Source: Paenibacillus pinisoli (GTDB lineage Bacteria; Bacillota; Bacilli; Paenibacillales; Paenibacillaceae). Taken from it: a stretch of DNA of 64,000 nt. Location of the stretch: contig NZ_QXQB01000005.1 in the NCBI RefSeq assembly GCF_003605435.1, forward strand, positions 310,001 to 374,000. The letters are read 5' to 3'. Numbering within the stretch: position 1 is the first letter of the stretch; each line of letters opens with the position of its first letter. Positions 16,402 to 26,330 of the stretch are shown here, piece after piece. The position numbers were made by a program, and so were the translations under genes. The notes under the pieces were generated by a model, which was not told the origin of the DNA, did no database searches, and saw only the letters and a list, made by a program, of their open reading frames with translations.

Positions 16402-17244
16402 CTAGGCTTTATCCTCCCTGCACATGCTGTTTGCACTTAGATTGCTTGAAATCTCCATTCTTAAATCATCCAGCGTCTTGCATATCCGATCAGGCTTGCA
16501 GCCGGCAGCCGTCGCGTAATGCTCGTAATTATCGGCATTGGTCAGTCCTGTCAGAACTAAGACAGAAGCGCAGCCCGCCGCAATGCCAGCTGCAATATCC
16601 GTCGCCATATTGTCTCCGACAACCCATGTATTCTCAGGTGTGGCGCCTAGCCGTTTTAACGAATAGTTCATCAATATCGATGACGGCTTGCCGATGACAA
16701 CGGGCTTCACTCCGCTCGCGGCTTGCAGCATCGCTCCAATAGAGCCTGCTCCCGGCATCAGGCCGTCAGCCGTCGGCAGCAGCAGATCGGGATTCGTCAT
16801 CACGAAAGCCGCGCCAGCGCGTATGTACCCGACAGCCTTCGCCATTCGCTCGTAGCTCATGGAGCGGTCGATTCCTTGCACGACATAGTCCGGCTGTTCG
16901 TCCTCCGTCATACGGCAGCCCGCTTCCTGCAACGCCTCGCGCAAGCCGCTCTCGCCTATTACGAAGACCGATGCGCCTGCAGACTGCTCGGCAATATAGC
17001 TGGCAGCCGCTTGCGCCGATGTGCACACGTCTGTAGCATCGGCGGGAATGCCCATGGCAGTCAGCCGCCGGGCCACTTCCTCCGGTGTTGCTGATGAGTT
17101 GTTTGTAACATATTGATAAGGCAAATGATTATCATTAATAAAATGAATGAGGCGATCCGCCCCGTCAATTCTCTGGGAACCGTGATACAGCGTCCCATCC
17201 AGATCAATTAACAATCCGCGCAAGCGGTTGGTTGTTTCTTTCAT
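16402..17244 (-). CDS. HAD-IIA phosphatase, NagD-like
   Basis: 280 residues. HAD motif I is IDLDGTLY with nucleophile Asp14 and Asp16; motif II YVTNNSS; a C2-type cap; motif III Lys in VVIGKPSS; motif IV VVGDNMATDI. This is the NagD/AraL/PNPase-like subfamily that cleaves sugar or nucleotide phosphates. Substrate unknown. It overlaps the mrfB-like stop by four bases at its start and touches the Fpg-like gene at its end, so 20920-15583 probably forms one repair-linked transcription unit. Confidence 0.9.
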   Translation of the reverse strand: MKETTNRLRGLLIDLDGTLYHGSQRIDGADRLIHFINDNHLPYQYVTNNSSATPEEVARRLTAMGIPADATDVCTSAQAAASYIAEQSAGASVFVIGESGLREALQEAGCRMTEDEQPDYVVQGIDRSMSYERMAKAVGYIRAGAAFVMTNPDLLLPTADGLMPGAGSIGAMLQAASGVKPVVIGKPSSILMNYSLKRLGATPENTWVVGDNMATDIAAGIAAGCASVLVLTGLTNADNYEHYATAAGCKPDRICKTLDDLRMEISSNLSANSMCREDKA

Positions 17245-18641
17245 GATTCTATCCCTCTTCTGTCCAGCTTGCGGCGCAGTCTGGCCGCCCGGTTGCGAAG
17301 GCTGTCCTGATCCGACTGATGCTTGCGGTTGCGCTGTCCAAATAACGTCAGCCGCTCATGCCTCTCCAGCGCCCGCAGAGCGAACGCAAGCGCGGATTCC
17401 AGCTCTTTGGTTCGGTGCTCATAATACATCGCAAGCTCAATGCAGGCCTCGATTACATCCTCGTGAAACTGCGCTCCGGCTTGCACAATGGCTTTCTGCC
17501 ACAATAACACAGCCCGCTCCCAATTGCCAGCCTTCTTGTCGCTGGCTGCCAGCATGAGAAGCGGGGACGGCGCAGCCTTCTCATGCCGAATAGCCCGGTC
17601 GTATAAGGTCTCTGGCAATCCATTCATTCCCATGCGGTTCAGCCATAAGCCGGTACGCACCAGCTCCTCGGCTTCTTCCGGGTATGGTATGCGTCTGAAG
17701 ATCTGCTCCTGGAGAAGCCAGCCGAAGCGGATCGACAAGCAAGCCAATGACAAGAGATCGCTTTCATTATGACGGAATACGCCTTCCAGCGGCGCCGGAT
17801 CTCCATCAGACAAATACTGGAAATAAAGCTGAGGAGCCAATGAACCCGGCACATCATCCGTACGGGTAATGCCGAGACGCTCCTCCTCGATATGGCTGAG
17901 CCTGCAGGAGGCAAGCGTATTCCGCCATATCGAACGCGAAGGATGCAAGAAATCAAGATGAAGCGGCGACCAATCCTTTAGTCTGATCGCATTCATAATC
18001 ATGCGATTCTGCACCAGCGGCCAATCGAAAGTCTTACCATTATATGTGGCGAGATACGTATAATTGCGAAGCTTTTTCTGCAAATCCGACAGCATGGCGA
18101 ATTCCTCCGCCGGATGGCGGATCAGCGTCTGCTCTACAACAAACGAATTCCCGCTTAAGTACCCGATGCCGATCATGAACGGCACATTGCCTGTGCCCAC
18201 GCCGAGTCCCGTCGTTTCCAAGTCCAAATAAAGTATCGATTCAGGCGCCGGATCGCCAGCTGCCGGATGGAATGGCGACAACCCTGCCGCAGCCTCTCTC
18301 AGCTCGCCGACAGCATGTGTGCCATGCCGATGGTCCAGCGGATAGAGCGTACGTCTAATCAGGTAAGAGCCCGCTTCATTGCGGCACACGGTTACTCCGA
18401 ACGCGGACCATCCAGGATGCAGCTGCTCTTCGTTATCCGCCTCCTCAGACAGAGATGTCGGCTCTGCAAGATGCGTTGACTTCATAGGCTGTATGTCAGT
18501 TGGATACGAATCAGCTTCATGGTCGGGCAGGATGGGCAACGCATCAACTGACGCCGAATGGACAACAGATGCCGGCTGCGCCGGCTGCATACCCGCTGCC
18601 GATGCTCTAAGCCGGTTCATCCGATCGCGAAGTCCGCTCAT
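17241..18641 (-). CDS. mrfB: MrfB (YprB) 3'-5' exonuclease
   Basis: 466 residues. After a variable N-terminal 130 residues comes a DEDD-type RNase H-like exonuclease: Asp140 and Glu142 in YLDLETTGLG, an Asp in YNGKTFDWPL and an Asp in HNESDLLSL. The C-terminal third is helical and TPR-like. In B. subtilis YprB (MrfB) works with the helicase YprA (MrfA) to repair mitomycin-C adducts independently of UvrABC. Here it overlaps mrfA by four bases, the same operon as in Bacillus. It is somewhat longer than the Bacillus protein because of the low-complexity N-terminus. Confidence 0.92.
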   Translation of the reverse strand: MSGLRDRMNRLRASAAGMQPAQPASVVHSASVDALPILPDHEADSYPTDIQPMKSTHLAEPTSLSEEADNEEQLHPGWSAFGVTVCRNEAGSYLIRRTLYPLDHRHGTHAVGELREAAAGLSPFHPAAGDPAPESILYLDLETTGLGVGTGNVPFMIGIGYLSGNSFVVEQTLIRHPAEEFAMLSDLQKKLRNYTYLATYNGKTFDWPLVQNRMIMNAIRLKDWSPLHLDFLHPSRSIWRNTLASCRLSHIEEERLGITRTDDVPGSLAPQLYFQYLSDGDPAPLEGVFRHNESDLLSLACLSIRFGWLLQEQIFRRIPYPEEAEELVRTGLWLNRMGMNGLPETLYDRAIRHEKAAPSPLLMLAASDKKAGNWERAVLLWQKAIVQAGAQFHEDVIEACIELAMYYEHRTKELESALAFALRALERHERLTLFGQRNRKHQSDQDSLRNRAARLRRKLDRRGIES

Positions 18642-20920
18642 ACCGCACCTGCTTCCTGAAGCAGCTCAAGCGCTTGTTGTTTGCCCAGCAGTCCAACCTC
18701 TTCGATAGGACCCACGCAAGCAGGGCAGCCGCTGAGGCAGCCGCAGGATACGATCATCGATTTCGCGTGAGCGAGCAGCTCGTCATGCACTTCGTACAAC
18801 CGTTCACTAAGGCCTACACCGCCGGGATAGCGGTCATAGAAGTAAATCGTCGGGCGCTGCGTATGCACCGCCTTCACCTGAGGCACGACACGTATGTCGA
18901 ACGGATCGCACATCAGATAGAGGGGTGCAATATGCACGAGCACGTTCGCAATGCCGAGCAGCGCAAATTGCATTTCGTTCTTGCTTTTGCGTGCCGCCGC
19001 TTCCTCGCTGAACGAGAACCAATAACCGCTCGTATGCAGCTCCTCCTCGGGCAAATGAATCGGCCCCGAGCCGATATTCTCGTGAGTGCGCAATCGGATT
19101 TTTTTGAAAATCGTCGCTTTGGCATTGACCGTTACTTCTCCGTATTGCCGGAGCAAGTCACCGGACTGCTTCTCCTTGTCCACATGAAGGACCTTCAGCT
19201 CGACAGCCAGATTGGCATCTGTATAGTAGTCGACATCCACTTGGCGAACATATGCCTTTTTCTCCGGATAATCAAGCTTCTCGACTTGAAATTGAACCCC
19301 TTCGTGGATGTAGATCGCTTCTTCATGGATTAGCGTAGGCGCACTGAAGCGGTCGACCTCGCCGAGCACTCGGTTATCATGGGTCATATCTACAATAATA
19401 AAGTTTTCCTGCGCGGCGGATCGAAGCGAAATATTGTGCGCCGGGAAGGACTGCTCCATCCAGAACCAACGGTCGCCCGCCTTGTGCAGCACCTTCTCCT
19501 CTACCAAAAACTCCATCATATCCGCCAGCGATTCCGACCCGAACGTCTCTCCCTCGCGGAAAGGCAGCTCGTACGCTGCGCATTTCACATGATCGATCAG
19601 GACAAGCAGATTATCCGGGTGGATCAGCGCCCGCTCCGGCGGATGGCCGAAGAAGAAGTCCGGGTTCTGGATCATGTATTGATCCAGCGGGTTGCTGCTG
19701 GCGACCAGGAATGTCACAGAGCTCTCCATACGCCGGCCGGCGCGGCCGGACTGCTGCCAAGTGCTTGCGATCGTGCCCGGATATCCATTCAAGACGCAGG
19801 CTTGCAACTGTCCGATATCGATACCGAGCTCCAGCGCGTTCGTGCTGACGACGCCGCGGATTTCGCCCGTGCGCAGCCCTTTCTCAATCTCGCGCCGCAG
19901 CTTCGGCAAGTAGCCGCCCCGGTATCCCCTGATTGTTCTGTCATCCAATTTGTCACGAATCAACTCTTGCAAATAAGTAAGCAACAGCTCGACGCGCACA
20001 CGGCTTCTGGCGAACACAATGGTCTGTACGCCTTGCTTCAGCAGCATAGCGGCAAGCTTCTGCGTCTCCAGCACGCTGCTGCGGCGGATGCCAAGCTGCT
20101 TGTTGACGACAGGCGGATTGTACAGCACGAAGTGCTTCTCGCCCACTGGCGCGCCGTTGTTGTCCACGAGCTCGACTTGCTCGCCAATCAGCCGCTCCGC
20201 GTGTTCTCTTGGATTGTCTATCGTTGCGGAAGCGCAAATGAATTGCGGCTTCGAGCCGTAGAATCGGCAGATGCGCTTCAATCGCCGAATGACGTTGGCC
20301 ACATGGCTGCCGAATATGCCCCGGTAAGCATGCACTTCGTCGATCACTATGTATTTGATATTCTCGAACAGCTTGACCCATTTGGTGTGATGCGGAAGAA
20401 TCGCGGAGTGGAGCATATCAGGATTGGTCACGACAATATGGCCGCTGTTGCGGATGGCGGAGCGAACCGTCGGAGGCGTATCCCCGTCATAGGTATGGGT
20501 CTTGATGCTGCTGTCCATCAGGTCGGCGAGCACCTGAAGCTCCGCAACCTGGTCCTGTGCCAGCGCCTTTGTAGGGAACAAATAAAGCGCTCGCCCCTCT
20601 TCATGCTGGAGCAGGCTCTGCACGACCGGCAAGTTGTAGCATAGCGTCTTGCCTGAAGCTGTGGGCGTCACCGCTACTACGTGATTGCCTCGTCTGACTG
20701 CATCGTATGCGGCCGCTTGATGCGAATATAGCTGCTCGATTCCGCGCTTACGAAGCGCTTCCCGCCATGCCGGATGAAGATCCTCCGGCAACGGCGCGAA
20801 CTTCGCTTCGCGCGGCGGCAAAGTCCGCCAATGCGTCACATTTTCCATTATTGACTCGTTCGCCTTTAGCCCCCCGAGCCATTCCTCCAGATTTGCCGCT
20901 CTCCCCGTCCATCGATTCAT
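18638..20920 (-). CDS. mrfA: MrfA (YprA) DEAD/DEAH-box helicase
   Basis: 760 residues, superfamily 2 helicase. Motif I TPTASGKT, Ia FPTKALAQDQ, motif II DEVH (VIDEVHAY), motif III SAT, motif VI QQSGRAGR, then the DUF1998/MZB C-terminal zinc region with the cysteine cluster CGCLSGCPAC. It is the 3'-5' helicase partner of MrfB in mitomycin-adduct repair. A GTG at 20929 would sit on the Shine-Dalgarno; the ATG at 20920 has AGGAG eight bases before it and is preferred. The promoter at 21006-21034 carries a LexA-like palindrome in its spacer. Confidence 0.94.
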   Translation of the reverse strand: MNRWTGRAANLEEWLGGLKANESIMENVTHWRTLPPREAKFAPLPEDLHPAWREALRKRGIEQLYSHQAAAYDAVRRGNHVVAVTPTASGKTLCYNLPVVQSLLQHEEGRALYLFPTKALAQDQVAELQVLADLMDSSIKTHTYDGDTPPTVRSAIRNSGHIVVTNPDMLHSAILPHHTKWVKLFENIKYIVIDEVHAYRGIFGSHVANVIRRLKRICRFYGSKPQFICASATIDNPREHAERLIGEQVELVDNNGAPVGEKHFVLYNPPVVNKQLGIRRSSVLETQKLAAMLLKQGVQTIVFARSRVRVELLLTYLQELIRDKLDDRTIRGYRGGYLPKLRREIEKGLRTGEIRGVVSTNALELGIDIGQLQACVLNGYPGTIASTWQQSGRAGRRMESSVTFLVASSNPLDQYMIQNPDFFFGHPPERALIHPDNLLVLIDHVKCAAYELPFREGETFGSESLADMMEFLVEEKVLHKAGDRWFWMEQSFPAHNISLRSAAQENFIIVDMTHDNRVLGEVDRFSAPTLIHEEAIYIHEGVQFQVEKLDYPEKKAYVRQVDVDYYTDANLAVELKVLHVDKEKQSGDLLRQYGEVTVNAKATIFKKIRLRTHENIGSGPIHLPEEELHTSGYWFSFSEEAAARKSKNEMQFALLGIANVLVHIAPLYLMCDPFDIRVVPQVKAVHTQRPTIYFYDRYPGGVGLSERLYEVHDELLAHAKSMIVSCGCLSGCPACVGPIEEVGLLGKQQALELLQEAGAV

Positions 20921-21005
20921 TGCCTTCACTCCTCTGCCCAGCCTTGCTTGACTTCTTCTATGTCGTATTTCAATTCAATAGCGCAAATTCATAGATTCGA
21001 TCTTT

Positions 21006-21034
21006 ATTGTACAGAATACATGTTCGCGCGGCAA
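21006..21034 (-). promoter_or_regulatory. mrfAB promoter with a LexA-like operator
   Basis: Minus strand TTGCCG (21029-21034), 17-base spacer, TACAAT (21006-21011). The spacer contains CGAACATGTATTCT (core 21014-21025), which matches the Bacillus LexA consensus CGAACRNRYGTTYC at 12 of 14 positions. The position within the spacer is the same as in the yneA promoter and the small WYL-like gene promoter of this window. Confidence 0.6.
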
Positions 21035-21066
21035 TGTCATTTTCAGGACTTTGCTTTTAATTTCCC

Positions 21067-22005
21067 TTATCGTTCATGGATGCGTGCAATCTCCACCACG
21101 CCAAAATCCGTTGCGGCGATTACATCCGGGAACACTGCTGCCGCCTCATCAACGAGCTTCCCCAAATCCTCATTGCTGTATCTGCCGCTGAAATGCGTCA
21201 GCGCCACTTTTTTGGCTCCTGCTCTCAGCGCCGTCTGCGCCGCCTCTATCGTTGTGCAATGGCCGAACTCATGCGCCTTCTCTTCCAATCCCGCGGCAAA
21301 GGTCGCTTCATGCACGATGAGATCGGCATGCCTGCCAAGCGTATCCGCCATCTCGCATGGACTCGTATCCCCAAGCACCGTTACGATTCTGCCTCTCAGT
21401 ACACCGTCCGTTACGTCCGCCGGCGTTATGATCGTGCCATCCTCCAGCGTAATCGGCTGGCCGGATTTGAGCTTCCCGAACAACGGCCCTGACTTCACAC
21501 CCAGCCCGCGCAGCTTATCCGCCATAAGAGGCCCCGGCATGTCCCGTTCCTCGACCCGGTAGCCAAGGCATGGCACGCGATGGACGAGCGGACCGGCTTC
21601 TACCCGGAACCGGGCATCTGTATAGATAGACGCTTGCTCCTCTTCCAGTTCATGAATAACAAGCTCATAATCCAAAGCAGTCGCCGTAAGTGAAAAGACA
21701 GTGTCTATATATGCTTTCAGGCCAGTTGGGCCATACATCGTCAGCGGCGTCACGCCGCCATCGAAGGACCTGCTGCTCAGCAGACCCGGCAATCCGTACA
21801 GATGGTCGCCATGAAGATGGGTAATAAAAATCTTCTCCAGCTTGCTCAGCTTCAGCGGCACATGCATCAGCTGATGCTGTGTCGCCTCCCCGCAATCGAA
21901 CAGCCACCACCCCGTATCCGGCTCAGGCAGCTGAAGGGCGATAGCGGTTACATTGCGATGCTTGTTCGGCCGTCCGGCCCCTGTGCCCAGAAACCACATT
22001 TTCAT
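21067..22005 (-). CDS. rnz: Ribonuclease Z, tRNA 3'-processing
   Basis: 312 residues of the MBL fold; cuts tRNA precursors without an encoded CCA after the discriminator base. Zinc motif T-H63-L-H65-G-D67-H68, ligands HE in VHEATF, GDTSPC and THFSGRY, plus the flexible-arm region GPLFGKLKSG that binds the tRNA elbow. Length and motifs are those of the short bacterial form. ATG with a GAGGG site. Followed by the mrfAB operon on the same strand, which has its own promoter. Confidence 0.95.
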   Translation of the reverse strand: MKMWFLGTGAGRPNKHRNVTAIALQLPEPDTGWWLFDCGEATQHQLMHVPLKLSKLEKIFITHLHGDHLYGLPGLLSSRSFDGGVTPLTMYGPTGLKAYIDTVFSLTATALDYELVIHELEEEQASIYTDARFRVEAGPLVHRVPCLGYRVEERDMPGPLMADKLRGLGVKSGPLFGKLKSGQPITLEDGTIITPADVTDGVLRGRIVTVLGDTSPCEMADTLGRHADLIVHEATFAAGLEEKAHEFGHCTTIEAAQTALRAGAKKVALTHFSGRYSNEDLGKLVDEAAAVFPDVIAATDFGVVEIARIHER

Positions 22006-22058
22006 CGTTCAGCCCTCGCTTATTCTTGAGATTGAATTGCTGTGCTTCAATTAGAAAG

Positions 22059-22103
22059 GAGCCCTCCGCCTTCGGAATGCGAACATCCGAAGACGAAAGG
22101 CTC
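22059..22103 (-). terminator. Probable terminator of metH
   Basis: Minus strand GAGCC...CTTCGG paired with CCGAAG...GGCTC, followed by CTTTCTAA. The T tract is weak. Confidence 0.45.
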
Positions 22104-22115
22104 GTGCATAATGAG

Positions 22116-25100
22116 TTATACTTTCTCGACGTTGAAGTATTGCGCCTCCGGATGGGCGAATACCATTGCCGACACCGATGCTTCAGGCTCCATCATAAAA
22201 CCTTCCGTCAGCTCTACGCCGATTGCATCCGGCTGCATAAGCTCGAACAGCGGGCCCTGATCCTCCAGATTCGGGCAAGCCGGATAGCCGAAGGATACGC
22301 GAATGCCTTGATAACGGGCGCCGAGGCGCTGCTTCATCGTGAATTCAGGCGGGTCGGGATAGCCGCACAGATCGCGCATTTGGTGATGGATACGCTCCGC
22401 CAATCCTTCTGCAACCTCCAGCGCAACTGACTGCAAGGCATGGGAACGCAAGTAGTCCCCCTTATCTTTCCACTCGTTCGCTAATTCACGGATGCCTTGG
22501 CCCGCCGTTACAACGAGGAAACCGACATAATCCATAACGCCGCTGTCGACTGACTTCAAGTAGTCCGCCAAGCAAAGATACGGCTCCACCTGCTGGCGCG
22601 GGAACGTGAAGCGCTTGATCTCTTTGCCCGGCTGTTCAGGATCGTAAATGATGACATCGTTGCCGGAAGACTGCGCCGGGAAGAAGCGGTACATGGCATT
22701 AGCCTTCAGATAGCCCTCTGCGCTGCCTTCCCTTATAATCTCTTCCACAGTCTCCTTCAGCTGCTGCGCCTTTTCGTTGCCTTCAGCAAGCAGCTTCTCA
22801 ACTGTGCCTTTCAGTCCAAGGTGATGGCCGAGCAGCATCTGCATATTGACATAAGGCACGATATGCGGAATCGGCACATCTCTTAGAATATGGCGTTCCA
22901 GATCCAGCGGAGCAAAGACAGGCGCATTCGGATCAATCTTGGAGCGGACGGCGCGCGTCAGCTGCGGCAGCGTCTTCGTCTCCTCCTCGATCGCCGCTCC
23001 GGCAGCCTTGAACGCAGCAAGCTCTTCCTCCAGCTTCTGGCGGTGCTCAGGATCCATCAGCCTGTTGGCGATATCGAGCCCGTCCATCGCATCTTTCGCA
23101 TACATGACAAGACCGTCATATTCCGGGCCGATTCTTGTTTTGGTAAACTTCCGCGTAAGTGCGGCGCCTCCGACCAGAATCGGTGCATCAATGCCAGCGG
23201 TGCGCAAGTCTTGCGCTGTAATGACCATTTGCTGCGCTGATTTGACAAGCAGACCGGACAGGCCGATAGCGTCCGCTTTCTCGTTGCGATACGCTTCGAT
23301 CAGCTGCTCAGGCGGCACTTTAATGCCCAGGTTAATAATTTTATACCCATTATTGGAAAGAATAATCTCGACCAGATTCTTGCCGATGTCATGGACGTCG
23401 CCTTTGACCGTAGCCAATATGATTTTGCCTTTCACCGACGATTCCGACTTCTCCATGAACTGCTCCAGATGGGTAACAGATGCTTTCATCACCTCAGCGC
23501 TTTGCAATACCTCGGCTACGATCAGCTCGTTGTTGTTGAACAACCGGCCAACCTCTTCCATGCCTTTCATGAGCGGCCCGTTAATGACTTCAAGCGGAGC
23601 ATATTTCTTGAGCGCTTCATCCAGATCCGGGATCAAGCCTTCCTTCGTGCCTTCTACAATGTATGAGCCCAGGCGCTCCTCCAGCGTCAAGTTCGAGATC
23701 TTTTCCTTCTTCTCTACCTTCTTGTTGCGGAAAGCCGCAACGAACGCGGCAAGCGTATCGTCATTCGTATTGTAGATCAGCTCTTCCGCCAGCTTGCGCT
23801 CTTCATCCGGAATGGATGCGTATCTCTCCAGCTTCTCCGTATTGACGATCGCGTAATCCAATCCCGCTTTGGTCGCATGGTACAGATAGACGGAGTTCAG
23901 CACCTCGCGTCCCGCATCCGGCAAGCCGAAGGAGATGTTGCTAAGGCCCAGAATCGTCTTCGTCTCCGGGTACTTCTCTTTGATCATCCGAATGCCTTCC
24001 AGCGTCTCGACCGCCGAGCCGATATACTGCGGATCGCCGGAACCTACCGGGAACATGTTCGGGTCAAAAATAATATCCGACGGATTAACGCCATACTTCT
24101 CCACCAGCAGCTTGTAGGAGCGGTCCGCCACCTCAACCTTCGCTTCACGGGACACCGCTTGGCCCCGCTCGTCTATAAGGATCATGACTACCGCTGCGCC
24201 GTATCTATGAATAAGTGGGACAATCTTCTCAAATTTCGACTCGCCATCCTCCAAGTTGATGGAGTTAATAATAGCTTTGCCTTGCGAATATTTGAGCCCG
24301 AGCTCAATAATATGATCATAAGTGGAATCCAGCATCAGCGGCGCTTTGATCTTCTTCACGACCTGCGGAAGGAAGTTATGAACGGCGAATGCTTCGTCAA
24401 TATCGGTATCCTGCAGGTTGATGTCGATGACATGCGCTCCGCCCTTCACCTGCGATCTCGCGATTTCGGACGCTTCGTCGAACTTTTCTTCCTTAATAAG
24501 TCGCTTGAACTTTCGCGAGCCGGAAATATTCGTTCTTTCGCCGATCATAATCGGGCGGTTGTCAGCTTCAATAAAGACGGTGTCAATGCCCGATACCGCG
24601 TCAGGATGCTCGCCAAGCTTCGTTCTTGGTGCATACTTGGCCATTGTCTCGGCCATTGCGCGAATATGCTCAGGCGTTGTGCCGCAGCATCCGCCGGCAA
24701 TATTCAGCCAGCCCTGCTCCGCAAACGCTGACATCTTCAGCGCGAGCGAATCAGGCGATTCATGGTATTGGCCGTTCTCATCCGGCAAGCCCGCGTTCGG
24801 ATAACAGCTGACCGCGGAATTGGCAATCTCGCTGAGTGTCCGAATATGGTCACGCATAAACTCCGGGCCTGTCGCACAGTTCAGGCCAATGGAGATCGGC
24901 TTCAGGTGCTCCAGAGAAATGTAAAACGACTCGATCGACTGACCGGCAAGCGTCGTTCCCATAGGCTCAATGGTTCCGGAAATCATAATCGGCAGCTCGC
25001 GTCCGAGCGTCTCGAATGCGTTGCGGATGCCGATGCTGCCGGCTTTCACGTTCAGTGTATCTTGGGATGTCTCAAGCAGGAGCGCATCGACGTCGGCTTC

Positions 25101-25556
25101 AATCAAGGCAAGCGCCTGTTCGTAGTAGCTTTCGACCAGTTCGTCGAATGTTACGCCGCCTGTTACAGACAGCGTCTTCGTGGTCGGTCCAAGCGCGCCC
25201 GCTACGAATCTTGGTTTGTCGGGCGTACTGAACTTGTCCGCCGCTTCGCGCGCCAGACGGGCCGCCGCCAAGTTAATCTCGCGTGCCTTCTCTGGAATAT
25301 CATAATCAGCCAATACAACGCTGGTAGCGCCGAATGTATTGGTCTCCAGAATGTCGGCCCCTGCCTCCAGGTATTGCTCATGTATCGTAGAAATGACGTC
25401 AGGTCTCGTCAGCACGAGCATTTCGTTACAGCCGTCCAGCTCTGCGCCGCCGAAATCTTCTTCCGTCAAATTCGCTTGCTGAATCATGGTGCCCATCGCG
25501 CCATCCAGTATAAGGATGCGCTCCTTGAGCAATTGTTCTAGTTTCTGTCTCGACAA
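22116..25556 (-). CDS. metH: Cobalamin-dependent methionine synthase
   Basis: 1146 residues with the four MetH modules in order: homocysteine-binding barrel (about 1-320; zinc ligands in GLNCATG and GGCCGTT), methyltetrahydrofolate-binding barrel (from MIGERTNISGSRKF), B12 cap and Rossmann module with the His-on motif DVHDIGKN, and the AdoMet reactivation domain (RVSFGYPACP near the end). Methylates homocysteine to methionine. The start is TTG with GGAAGGG upstream; it encodes the normal MSRQKLEQLLKERILILDGAMG start. No SAM or cobalamin riboswitch fits in the 140 bp to mtnD. Confidence 0.97.
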   Translation of the reverse strand: MSRQKLEQLLKERILILDGAMGTMIQQANLTEEDFGGAELDGCNEMLVLTRPDVISTIHEQYLEAGADILETNTFGATSVVLADYDIPEKAREINLAAARLAREAADKFSTPDKPRFVAGALGPTTKTLSVTGGVTFDELVESYYEQALALIEADVDALLLETSQDTLNVKAGSIGIRNAFETLGRELPIMISGTIEPMGTTLAGQSIESFYISLEHLKPISIGLNCATGPEFMRDHIRTLSEIANSAVSCYPNAGLPDENGQYHESPDSLALKMSAFAEQGWLNIAGGCCGTTPEHIRAMAETMAKYAPRTKLGEHPDAVSGIDTVFIEADNRPIMIGERTNISGSRKFKRLIKEEKFDEASEIARSQVKGGAHVIDINLQDTDIDEAFAVHNFLPQVVKKIKAPLMLDSTYDHIIELGLKYSQGKAIINSINLEDGESKFEKIVPLIHRYGAAVVMILIDERGQAVSREAKVEVADRSYKLLVEKYGVNPSDIIFDPNMFPVGSGDPQYIGSAVETLEGIRMIKEKYPETKTILGLSNISFGLPDAGREVLNSVYLYHATKAGLDYAIVNTEKLERYASIPDEERKLAEELIYNTNDDTLAAFVAAFRNKKVEKKEKISNLTLEERLGSYIVEGTKEGLIPDLDEALKKYAPLEVINGPLMKGMEEVGRLFNNNELIVAEVLQSAEVMKASVTHLEQFMEKSESSVKGKIILATVKGDVHDIGKNLVEIILSNNGYKIINLGIKVPPEQLIEAYRNEKADAIGLSGLLVKSAQQMVITAQDLRTAGIDAPILVGGAALTRKFTKTRIGPEYDGLVMYAKDAMDGLDIANRLMDPEHRQKLEEELAAFKAAGAAIEEETKTLPQLTRAVRSKIDPNAPVFAPLDLERHILRDVPIPHIVPYVNMQMLLGHHLGLKGTVEKLLAEGNEKAQQLKETVEEIIREGSAEGYLKANAMYRFFPAQSSGNDVIIYDPEQPGKEIKRFTFPRQQVEPYLCLADYLKSVDSGVMDYVGFLVVTAGQGIRELANEWKDKGDYLRSHALQSVALEVAEGLAERIHHQMRDLCGYPDPPEFTMKQRLGARYQGIRVSFGYPACPNLEDQGPLFELMQPDAIGVELTEGFMMEPEASVSAMVFAHPEAQYFNVEKV

Positions 25557-25628
25557 TGTGCTACACCCTTCCCAAAATCATTACCAAATAGTTTAACAGA
25601 ATCGCCTTGTACTGAAAAGGAACTTCCA

Positions 25629-25657
25629 TCGACAATCGCTTCAATTTGAATTATAAT
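25629..25657 (+). promoter_or_regulatory. Sigma-A promoter of mtnD
   Basis: TCGACA at 25629-25634, 17-base spacer, TATAAT at 25652-25657. It lies in the divergent gap with metH. Confidence 0.7.
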
Positions 25658-25697
25658 CATTATATCATTTAATTTCTATTGGAAAAGAGGGAATGGT

Positions 25698-26237
25698 ATG
25701 GCTGAAATTCGCATTCGCAATACAGAGGAACGGATTAAAGGAGAAGAAAACGTTCGCGCTTTTCTGGACAGCCAAGAGGTGCTGTACGAGCATTGGAATC
25801 CAAGCAAGCTATCCGAGGAGCTGCAAAATAAATTTGTGCTTTCCGATGAAGAGAAAGCTGCAATTCTAAAAACGTATGAAGAAGAAATTAACGATCTTGC
25901 CGCTCGCCGCGGTTACAAAACCTGGGATATTATCTCCCTGTCTGACGCAACTCCGAATCTGGATGAGCTGCTCAAGAAGTTCGAGAATGTCCACACGCAT
26001 ACTGAAGATGAGGTTCGCGCGATTACAGCAGGCCGCGGCATCTTCATTATTAAAGGTACAGATGATGTCGGTTACTTCGATGTCGAGCTGGAAGCTGGCG
26101 ATGTTATCTCCGTGCCGGAGCATAAAGCGCATTTCTTCACGCTCATGGAGAATCGTCAAATCGTAGCCGTTCGCCTCTTTATCGAGACAGAAGGCTGGAT
26201 CGCCCATCCTTACGCAGATCCTACATTTTCGAAGTAA
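25698..26237 (+). CDS. mtnD: Acireductone dioxygenase
   Basis: 179-residue cupin of the methionine salvage pathway; oxidises the acireductone to the keto-acid precursor of methionine plus formate (Fe form). Metal ligands His99, His101 and Glu105 (VHTHTEDE) and a later His, probably 142 (VPEHKAHFF), follow the ARD pattern. Length is normal. ATG with GAGGGAATGG site. It is divergent from metH, so methionine synthesis and salvage sit back to back; the other mtn genes are not in the window. A strong terminator follows. Confidence 0.95.
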   Translation: MAEIRIRNTEERIKGEENVRAFLDSQEVLYEHWNPSKLSEELQNKFVLSDEEKAAILKTYEEEINDLAARRGYKTWDIISLSDATPNLDELLKKFENVHTHTEDEVRAITAGRGIFIIKGTDDVGYFDVELEAGDVISVPEHKAHFFTLMENRQIVAVRLFIETEGWIAHPYADPTFSK

Positions 26238-26259
26238 GACAGCCGTAGAATAAAGTTGC

Positions 26260-26302
26260 AAGCCCCTGCCGGCCGAACTGCCGGACACGGGGCTTGTTTT
26301 TA
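26260..26302 (+). terminator. Terminator of mtnD
   Basis: AAGCCCC (26260-26266) pairs with GGGGCTT (26289-26295), an inner CCGG/CCGG pairing adds to it, and TGTTTTTAT follows. Confidence 0.85.
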
Positions 26303-26330
26303 TGCTTCGAGCTATTCTTTATCGCCAGAA

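Noticed and set aside
18674..20644. Long plus-strand frames opposite mrfA
   Set aside because: They are antisense shadows of GC-rich coding DNA without ribosome sites or recognisable domains.
25557..25697. SAM or cobalamin riboswitch in front of metH
   Set aside because: The 140-bp gap holds no matching core; it is AT-rich and shared with the mtnD promoter.
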